Source: Bretschneidera sinensis
Lineage: Eukaryota; Streptophyta; Magnoliopsida; Brassicales; Akaniaceae
Assembly (NCBI GenBank): GCA_023935145.1
Contig: CM043702.1
Coordinates: 74,821,820 to 74,885,819, forward strand
Reading direction: 5' to 3'
DNA: 64,000 bases
Shown here: positions 56,324 to 64,000 of the stretch, one piece after another
Numbering within the stretch: position 1 is the first letter of the stretch
How the letters are laid out: every line of letters begins with the position of its first letter
Program-made: the position numbers and the translations under genes
The notes under the pieces: generated by a model
Seen by the model: the letters and a program-made list of their open reading frames with translations, nothing else
Told to the model about the DNA's origin: nothing
Database searches by the model: none

Positions 56324-57193
56324 TATTGGTATTTTGTCCGAGGTTTAAACAAGAAGGTGGAAGAATAAAATCAGCATGTTCAACCCTAGTGTGTGCCATG
56401 GCATAGTCTTCCTAGGCCACGGCATCCAGCAAGAAGGAGGCCTGGAGGAGGTGTGTACCATGGCTCAGCCTCCCCCAGGCCGCGGCGCCTAGAAGCTTGA
56501 AGAAGTGTGCTTTACCCTGGGCCGGGGCCTACCCTATTCTGGGCCACAGCGCCATGCACACTGATGTACACATGTTTCAACCTTTTAAGTGGTTCGTGAG
56601 ACATGTTCAAAATGCATAGGATCATTAAGGAATGATGGAGGGCTAAGGTTGATTGGTCCTCAAGATCTAAGGGTGGAGAATGACAGTCAAGAATGGTCAA
56701 GAAGTTGGTACACTATATAAAGGGTCACCTAGCTTCAATCTAAGATGGAATGTGAAAACTTGTGATTGAAAGGGAGTTTAATTGTAAGAGTGCAAAGATA
56801 TAAAACAAAAGAGACTCATTTGTAAGGCTGGTTGTTTAGAAGAGAGAGTAAAATAGAAAAGGGATTCAAGGGCTTATAAGGGCAATTTTCTTGGGAAAAT
56901 TCCAGGGTTAGTTCTTATCACTTTCTGTTTCTTCTTCTTCTTTGTTCCTTCAATAGCTTCTGGATCCTTGAAGAGATGTTGCTGATTGTAAAGAACTTCA
57001 TTGATGAGAAAGTGCAGAGAGCTCGGAGGAGCCCACGGGGACGCAGGCATATTGCCGAACCTCGATAACAAATTTCTTGTGTTCTTTTCTTTCTTGCTTT
57101 GATTGGTTGCTGTCTATTTTCTTTACAAGTCATTCTAGACTTAGGTGTTTGGAAGATCACCTCTTGGGCATCATCCAAGGTGGTCTCCCAACA
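56324..57193 (+). repeat. LTR2 of copia J, diverged internal LTR
   Basis: Begins TATTGGTATTTTGTCC after AAAGGTAGAGAT, and ends TCTCCCAACA. CTATATAAAGGG lies at ~56713. It lacks the GGCCTTGGCGCCTTAGC segment that LTR1 and LTR3 share and has its own indels, so it is the odd one of the three. Confidence 0.88.
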
Positions 57194-59470
57194 GAGAGGA
57201 TGAAAGAGGATGAATAGAACCCTTATGGAAAGGTTAGGTGCATGTTAATTGGGTCTGATTTGCCAAAATATTTTTAGGGGGAATCTATGTCTACTGCTGC
57301 ATATTTGGTTAATAGATCACCCTTTAGGGCTTTAAACCTTAAGACTCCCATGGAGATGTGGAGTGGAAAACCCCCTGAGTTGAGCAACCTTAGGACTTTT
57401 GGGTGTGTTGCATTTGCACATCAAAAGGATGATAAACTTAACCCAAGGTCTAGAAAATGTGTATTTCTAGGGTATGGTGATGGGGTTAAAGGGTATAGGT
57501 TATGGTCCTTAGAGCCAAAAGGAATGAAACTCATAATAAGTAGGGATGTTATTTTTAATGAATTGTTATTTCTCTATTTGAAAAAAACTAACCCTGCAGG
57601 GGTTAGTGAGCAAACCAGTCTAGAATTTTTGGAGCATCGTATTAAGGAAAATTCAGTTCAAGTAGAGTAAAGATGGCAAGAGGGTTCAGACCAGGTAGAG
57701 CCCATTGATGAAGGCCAAGCTCAGGACACTCTAGAGGAGGCTGAACTGGAAGGGGATGATGCAACAAGTCAGAATGACTACTAGCTCACAAGAGACCTGG
57801 GAAGGAGGGTGATTAGACCACCTTTGAGATATGGGTTTGCGGATGCTAATGTAGCAGCTCCTTGTTCAGAAAGAGGGATAATTGAACCAGAAACTTACAT
57901 GGATGCCATGGAATATAAAGATTCTTCAAAGTGGCAGCTAGCTATGGAGGAAGAAATGGATTGTTTGAGGAAGAACAACTCTTGGGAATTGGTGCCCAAA
58001 CCAGAAAAACAGAGAGTTGTGGATTGTAGGTGGATCTACAAGATCAAAGAAGGGAACACTCCAAGGGATGAAGTCTGGTATAAAGCTAGGCTGGTGGCGA
58101 AGGGGTTCACACAAAGAGAAGGCATAGATTTCACAGAAATATTCTCACCGGTTGTGAAATACATGACGATACGGATAGTATTGGCTATGGTGGTCCAATT
58201 CAATTGGGAGATCGAGCAAATGGATGTGAAGATCGCGTTCTTACATGGAGACCTTGATGAGACCATTTACATGAGGTAACCCAAAGGCTATGAGGAAGGA
58301 AGGCAAAGAGAGTTCGTGTGCCAACTGAAGAAATTTCTCTATAGCCTAAAGCAATCACCTCGGTAATGGAATAAGAGGTTCGATGCTTTTGTAACTAGAT
58401 TGGGTTTCATGAGGAGCTACTATGATTTGTGCTTGTATTATAAGGGGCACAAGGTACAAGAAGTGGTGATCATCCTCATCTATGTTGATGATATATTGCT
58501 GGTTGGGAGCAGCATGGAGAGGATAGGAAAATTGAAGTCTCAACTCAGTGAAAAGTTTGGGATGAAGGATCTTAGCCATGCACAGAAGATCCTTGGGATG
58601 TGTAAAATCTGGGAAAGGGAGAGAAACAGATTGAAGATTTCTCAGACTTTCTACATAGAGAAGATGATATCTAAGTTATCTATGGAAGATATCAAACCAG
58701 TGAAGGTTCCCCTTGCTGGTCATTTCAAGTTCTCCAACGATCAATGTCTGAGATCGGAGGTCGAGAAAAGGAAATAGAAAAGGTCTCTAACTCTAGTGCG
58801 GTTGGTTCAGTTATGTTCACCATGGTAAGCACTAGACCAGACATTGCTCATGCAATAAGTGTTCTTAGTAGGTTTATGAGTAATCCCAGAAAGGAGCATT
58901 GGCTTGGGATGAAGTGGTTGCTGAGGTACTTGAAGGGAAGCCTAGAAGTAGGGCTGGTTTATGAGAAGAGGGGTAAGTCCATCTGTCTTGAAGGTTATGT
59001 GGATTCAAACTATAGGGCAGACCGTGTTAAAAGAAGATCGATTACCTCCTACTTCTTCAACTTAAAGGATGTTGTATAAGTTGGAAGGCTCAGTTGCAAC
59101 CAGTGGTAGCACTCTCAACAATCGAGGTTGAGTACATAGCGGCAACAAAAGCCATTAAGGAGGGTATGTGGTGCAAAGGGTTGTTGGAAGAGTTGAAGGT
59201 CCTGAAAGAGCTGGTGGTGGAGTATTCGGATAGCCAAAGTGCGTTGCATTTGTGCAAGAATCCAGTGTTCCCTGAGAGGACAAAGCACATGAGTGTTTGG
59301 TACCATTTCATTCAGGAAAATGTTACGGAATGATGGATTCATGTGGACAAGGTAGCCATGGAAGAAAATCCTACAAATTTAGGCACCAAGGTTATACCTC
59401 TAAGTAAGTTCAATCATTGCCTTAGACTTTTTAGGATTGGAGTCGGTTGAATAATGACTCAAGATGAGTT
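57194..59470 (+). pseudogene. Copia integrase end, RT and RNase H of J (second copy)
   Basis: Starts directly after LTR2 in the C-terminal part of integrase (equivalent to ~54017). A short duplicated AGAGGATGAA sits at the joint. Readable parts are STAAYLVNRSPFRALNLKTP, GYGDGVKGYRLWSLEPKGMK (57287-57670), the RT with [20 protein letters not shown] (57809-58279), LIYVDDILLVGSS (~58480), VPLAGHFKFSNDQCLR and AVGSVMFTMVSTRPDIAHAI. RNase H has GYVDSNYRADRVKRRSITSY, VEYIAATKAIKEGMWCKGLL and SQSALHLCKNPVFPERTKH. At least three frame changes are present. It is slightly better preserved than the first copy but has no protease, gag or PBS. Confidence 0.9.
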
Positions 59471-59530
59471 TGGATCCTGAGTTCTCTGCACAATGGGTTC
59501 GGGTTTAATCACTTGGACAAAGGTAGAGAT

Positions 59531-60436
59531 TTCTGGTGTTTGTCTAAGGTTTAAACAAGGTTTGAAGAGGTTCAGCATCAGGCCTTGGCGCCTTAGCACA
59601 ATAAGTGTGTGCCTTAGAGCACAGCATGTACAAAGAGTTCAACATCAGGTTGCGCCGCGGCACAGCCTTCCCAGGCTGCGGCGCCCAGTAAGGAGGAGAC
59701 CTGGAGGAGAAGTGCGCCTCAGCTCAGCCTCCCTCAGGCCGCGGCGCCCAGAAGATAAAGAATGTGTGCCCTGCCCTGGGCCGCGGCTTGCATTGTTCTG
59801 GGCTGCAGCACCAGGCACACTTGTTCATGGTTTTTAAGCCTTCTTGAATGGTGCGTGAGGCATGTTCAAAATGCATAGGATCACTAAGGATTGATGAAGG
59901 GCTACGGTTGATTGGTCCTTAAGATCTAAGGGTGGATATTAACCTTCAAGATTGGTCAAGAAGTTGGTGCACTATATAAAGGGTCACCTAGCTTCAATCT
60001 CAACAATTAATTGTGACATACAAGTGATCATCATACAAGAGAATTCAAGCGTAAGTGTGAGAGTGCAAAGACACAAAACACAGAAGAGGCACTAGAATAG
60101 ATCTCAAAAGGGAGGCTGGTTGTAAAGAGAGAGTAGTATAGATTGGGTAGAGGGCTTTGTAATAGTTCTTCTCACTTTCTTTCTTCTCTTTTTGGGTTCT
60201 TCAAGAACTTGAGATTCTTGAAAGGGTGTTGCTGTATTCTATAAGAACTCATTGATTTAGTGCAGATAATTCAGAGGAACTCACAGGGACGTAGGCTAGT
60301 GCCGAACCTCGATAACAATTGCAGTGTTCTTTCTTTTCGTTGATTTTTGTTTCTATTTTTTTATCATTACAAGCCATTCTAGACTTGAGTGTTTGGAAGA
60401 TCACCACCTGGGCAACTCCAAGGTGATTTCCCAACA
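59531..60436 (+). repeat. LTR3 of copia J
   Basis: Begins TTCTGGTGTTTGTC (TG mutated) after the purine-rich AAAGGTAGAGAT and ends TTTCCCAACA. The TATA box is CTATATAAAGGG at ~59972. It closely follows LTR1 along its whole length. Open frames at 59493-59837 and 60249-60437 are LTR sequence. Confidence 0.9.
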
Positions 60437-61277
60437 ATTGGGAGGGCAGCCGGTCTAAATAAAATAAAATAACCGAGAAGACAGTCGGTCTAAGCTAAAA
60501 CATGTTGATAGGTGGGAAGACATTCCCAATACTAATAACATTTAAATTCATGCATTGCATTTGCTTTAAATATTTATTGCTATTCCTTAAGATGTTAAAG
60601 TGCTATTCATAACTGTGAACTTATTGATAGATGAATGAGTCTCACAGAGAGACAATTATGCAGAGAAGAAGTATGGAAATATGGAATGATGAAAATTATC
60701 TAGGTGACTGATTATATGCTATGAACCTCAAAATGAGGTAATTATGAGATAGAATTGATAGTCTCAAGATGATGATTAATTATATGAGAAGAAAAGATTT
60801 ATTAAGGATGGGGATTTGATATGAGTAGTTAATGTAGAATGTTATTATCAAAATATATGAGATATAGTCGAATGAATAATGGAAGACTAATTATACAAAT
60901 TGAATACTTATAGTAAGTTTAATTCACCGAGCTTGTGAAGCTCACTCCTCAATGTTCAATGATTTCAAGTAGCGGGCAAGACAGACAAAATTGTGAGCTA
61001 AGTTTTAGATTAAATCATTTTCCATAAGCCACATGGTCCACATCCTCAGACACATGGAAAGAAAAAAAAAATATTGTAAATATTCAAGCATAATATGTAG
61101 TATATAATGTTCAATTGAGATCTGAATAATGTATCTCCCCTATGGAGGGTTGAGGATTGATGTATGTAAATAATTGCAATTGGTATTTTTTTATTGTTGC
61201 ATATATGTGTCATGCTGGGATTTTCAAAATGTCATGACACTGTCTCGGAGGTGACTAACCCAGGATGGGTCGTTACA
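60437..61277 (+). repeat. 5' LTR of K, second part
   Basis: Resumes the gypsy LTR interrupted by J (ATTGGGAGGGCAGCCGG) and ends GGGTCGTTACA. It matches both arms of the palindrome at 31506-33233. Confidence 0.87.
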
Positions 61278-61281
61278 ATTT

Positions 61282-61293
61282 TGGTATCAGAGC
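61282..61293 (+). other. Primer-binding site of K (initiator tRNA-Met)
   Basis: TGGTATCAGAGC, exact, four bases after the LTR end. Confidence 0.92.
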
Positions 61294-61377
61294 ATTAGGT
61301 TTTATGAATCTGTAGACTACATAAGAATTTAAGAAGTGGAAGATCAAAATAAACTATATTTTAATGTAGAGTTTGAG

Positions 61378-62754
61378 ATGACACGTGGACATGCAAGGGC
61401 TAGAGGTAGAATTCTAAATCAGAAGGAACATGGTAGACCCCTAATATTTAGAAGAATTGAAGCAGAGGGTGAAGTTGAGTCTATGGTTCCTACGAGGGAA
61501 CAAATTAATAGTACAACTGGTATCAAAAGAGTTGGGAGAGAATCTGAGGTTAGGAGGGATGAATTGAGAGAAACTCTTGATCGTGCTATAGAGAGGATGA
61601 ATGCAGCTGAAGAAAGGGCTAATAATTTGCAAAGGAGATTAGAGGAGAGGGGTAGAACTTGATGTGGTGAAACAAGGGGTTAACGAGGGAGAAGGTGTGT
61701 TTGCGATGCAAAGTGATTGTTTTGTGAGATTTTTTAAGTTTAAACCCTAGTCGTTTAGAGGATCTGTAAATCCTATGGAAGCTAAGTAGTGGATTAGATA
61801 TGTTAAGAAATATTTTGAAGTCATACCAGTGACAGATAGACAGAAGGTTGCATTTGCTTCATTTATGCTGGAAGGTGGGGCTTCTCAATGGTGGGAGGAT
61901 ATTTTACCCAAGGTAAGCACACAGGTAGAACAACCTTTAACTTGAAGTAAGTTTAAGGATGAGTTCTTTTTGAAGTATTTTCCAGATACCTTTCGGGCAT
62001 AACAAGAAAAAGATTTTATCCATCTAATATAGTGTAATTTATCGGTGGCTGAATATGATAGTAGATTCATAGCCTTATCAAGATTTTTTCCTGAATTAGT
62101 GAATACAGATGAGAGAAAATGTAAGAGATTTTTAAATGGATTACACTATGAGATTTAGACTAAACTCTCTTATATGAGTATTGGAAATTATGCTATACTG
62201 GTGGATAAATCATTACAAATTGAGAAGGATTTGATGGAGTTTAGATGTAGGAGGGAGTGACTGAAGAGGTCTAGATTTGAGTGACCTAGAGGTGGTGGCA
62301 GTATGAGTGTGCAGGGTGGGATTCCTCCCCATAAGAGGCATTCATTGTCACAAGGAACTATAGTACAGAGTCAGAAACAAGTAGGATTTGTTACTTTTGT
62401 AGCTTAGAGTAATACTGGTGGGCCCCTAGATTCGAGAGACAGGCTATGGGAAGTGGGAGTTATAATAGAGGAGTAAGTATGCCACCAAGGAGAGGTGGTA
62501 ATCTAATGTATGATCGAGAGCTAAGAGTTTGCTTTAGATGTAATCAGATAGGGCATCTGTTTTAGAATTGCCCTACGCATATATGGTTTGTATGTGGTGA
62601 GGGAGAATATGTTGTTGTAGATTGTCTAGTGGGGAAATCTACTAACATAGGTGCTGGAAGTGTTGGAAGAAGATAGATGGTGAGAGGTGGTGGATCAGAG
62701 AATGTGCGGGACAGAGGTAGAGGATCAGTAGCTGAGAGAGGAAATAGTAGCTAG
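61378..62754 (+). pseudogene. Gypsy Gag of K
   Basis: MTRGHARARGRILNQKEHGR opens the frame (an in-frame ATG also exists upstream at 61336). It is followed by a coiled-coil-like ERMNAAEERANNLQRRLEER. A frameshift lies near 61655. Then come LDVVKQGVNEGEGVFAMQ, VAFASFMLEGGASQWWEDI, SRFFPELVNTDERKCKRFL and a zinc knuckle CFRCNQIGHLF*NC (~62530-62573) broken by a stop. Many TAG and TGA codons interrupt it. It is the same Gag family as L and M. Confidence 0.87.
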
Positions 62755-63129
62755 TTGCAGTCTAGAGACAATAGAGTCTATGTATTGACCCAACAAGAGG
62801 CACAAACCATTCCTGATGTTATTATGGGTATGGTATCTATCCTTGTTAGGCTTGTTAGATTATTGATTGATCCTAGTGTAACCTATTCTTTTGCATCCAA
62901 TGTTTACATAAAATCTATTGATGCTAGTGTTACTCCTTTGATGCATGCTATTGTTGTTGAGGTTCTTACTGGGGATAGAGTTATTATCAAGATAATTTAT
63001 TAAAATTGTGTGATTAATATGGTTGATAGAGAATTTGAAATTCATTTAGATGTGACAGATTTTGATTTAATTATGGGGATGAATTAGTTATCTGCATATA
63101 ATGCTTAGGTAGATTGTTTTAGGAAGAGT
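62755..63129 (+). pseudogene. Gypsy protease of K
   Basis: NRVYVLTQQEAQTIPDVIMG leads to LLIDPSVTYSFASNVYIKS, the active-site region, where the glycine-alanine of M (DPGATHSF) is altered to serine-valine. A TAA at 63001 and further stops follow. Then come FEIHLDVTDFDLIMGMN and a stop. It is in frame with the RT region. Confidence 0.82.
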
Positions 63130-64000
63130 GTGGTGTTCAAGATACCTAGACAGGAGGAGTTTCATTTTCAAGGAGAACGTAAGATACTTGCTAACTGTCT
63201 TATTTCAACCTTAAGTGCTAGTAAATGGTTGAAGAAGGGTTGTGAGGGGTATTTGGTATATGTGGTGGATTCTAGCAAGGATAGTAGGAAGTTAGGAGAA
63301 GTCTTGGTAGTGAAAGATTTTTATGATGTTTTCCCTGAAGAGTTGTCTGATTTGCCTCCCAATGGAGAGATTGAGTTTTCTATTGAGGTGATTTTGGGAT
63401 CAGCACCCATATCTATAACACCTTATAGAATGACACCAGCTAGATTGAGAGAGTTGAAAGTTCAGCTTCAAGAGTTGCTAGATAACTAGTTTATTTGACC
63501 TAGTATGTCACCTTGGGGAGCCCCTGTGTTGTTTGTCAAGAAGATGGATGGGATAATGAGGTTGTGTATTAATTATAGACAGTTGAATAAGATCACCATC
63601 AAGAATAGATATCATCTGCCCAGGTTCAATGATTTTTTCGAACAGTTATAGGGAGTGAGGGTGTTTTCTAAGATAAACCTGAGATTGGGTTATCATAAAT
63701 TGAAGATAAAGGAGGGGCACGTGCCTAAAACTTCTTTAAGGACATGTTATGGCCATTATGAGTTCCTTGTGAAGCCATTTGGGTTGATTAATGCCCCTGC
63801 AACATTTCTGGATCTAATGAATAAGGTGTTTACATTCTTGGATAGATTTGTGATTGTGTTTATTGATGATAATCTGGTATATTCCAAGAATGAAGAGGAG
63901 CATATGCAACGTTTAGAGATCGTGTTGGAAATTCTAAGGAGAGAGAAATTATATGCTAAATTCTCTAAGTGTGAGTTTTGGTTGAGTGAAATATCTTTCT
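63130..64000 (+). pseudogene. Gypsy RT of K, cut by the window end
   Basis: The linker VVKDFYDVFPEELSDLPP leads into RT: ISITPYRMTPARLRELK, a TAG at 63487 and a TGA shortly after, then [75 protein letters not shown] and the catalytic FIDD ([14 protein letters not shown]). The frame is otherwise uninterrupted to the end except a TAG near 63648. Compared with M, it keeps the SPWGAPV segment. Confidence 0.9.

Larger units (their letters stand above)
51095..60436 (+). mobile_element. Copia element J with three LTRs
   Basis: Order: LTR1 (51095-52000), PBS, gag-PR-IN-RT-RH, LTR2 (56324-57193), IN(C-terminal)-RT-RH, LTR3 (59531-60436). LTR1 and LTR3 are both 906 bases and share segments absent from LTR2. 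The flanks are K's LTR, and the pentamers ATCGA and ATTGG fit a diverged target duplication. The second internal region lacks PBS, gag, protease and most of integrase. It belongs to the same family as N. Confidence 0.88.
49800..64000 (+). mobile_element. Gypsy element K, runs past the window end
   Basis: 5' LTR 49800-51094 plus 60437-61277 (split by copia J), PBS 61282-61293, then decayed gag, protease and RT up to 64000. Its proteins match M and L on the opposite strand. RNase H, integrase and the 3' LTR would lie beyond the window. Many in-frame TAG and TGA codons make it inactive. Confidence 0.87.

Overview
The window is repeat-rich plant nuclear DNA. The reading rests on primer-binding sites for plant tRNA-Asp and initiator tRNA-Met, Athila-type Gag and protease sequences, plant Ty1/copia polyproteins, and Ty3/gypsy elements resembling the Tekay/Del chromoviruses. 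I found no intact host gene, no tRNA or rRNA gene, no CRISPR array and no prokaryotic operon. Almost all coding sequence is decayed retrotransposon sequence with stops and frameshifts. The species cannot be named from this sequence.

Layout, left half. Positions 1-29248 are a nested mosaic of one Athila-like, tRNA-Asp-primed LTR family in alternating orientation: LTR A (-), LTR B (+), element C (-, 2319-7570), element E (+, 7571-27415) and truncated element H (-, 27422-29248). E is interrupted twice. Element F (8616-16866, another Athila-like family, with a perfect 5-bp target duplication GCACA) lies in its 5' LTR. Element G (19041-25874, same LTR family as E but keeping gag and protease) lies in its 3' noncoding region. 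F itself carries an integrase-deleted copia fragment R (8799-11217). All Athila-like copies here lack RT, RNase H and integrase. C and E share the same internal deletions, so they look like copies of a non-autonomous family that would need enzymes supplied in trans.

Layout, middle. A copia 5' end N (29249-30608, -) sits in a gypsy gag fragment L (30609-31505, -). Next come a head-to-head pair of partial gypsy LTRs (31506-33233) and a gypsy element M (-, 33234-38497) with gag, protease, RT and the start of RNase H. Two diverged copies of one small copia 5' end (Q1 38508-39320, Q2 44074-44814) bracket the only low-copy stretch, 39321-44073. That stretch holds a few exon-like segments and an RNase H remnant but no gene I can name.

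Layout, right. Two minus-strand LTR copies of another gypsy-like family (P' 44815-46415, P 46416-48922) and a degenerate tail lead to gypsy element K (+, 49800 to beyond the window). K's 5' LTR was split by a three-LTR copia element J (51095-60436): LTR, full gag-pol, diverged LTR, 5'-truncated pol, LTR. K continues with gag, protease and RT to position 64000.

How the parts relate. Autonomous-type enzymes survive only as decayed reading frames in J, K, M and R. The Athila-like copies keep cis signals (LTR ends, PBS, polypurine tract, conserved 3' noncoding blocks) and a Gag tail. The most unusual signals are: the repeated inverted LTR junctions, including one tail-to-tail junction seen twice; short GC-rich motif arrays in the LTRs of unrelated families; the shared multi-deletion structure of C and E; and the three-LTR copia unit.
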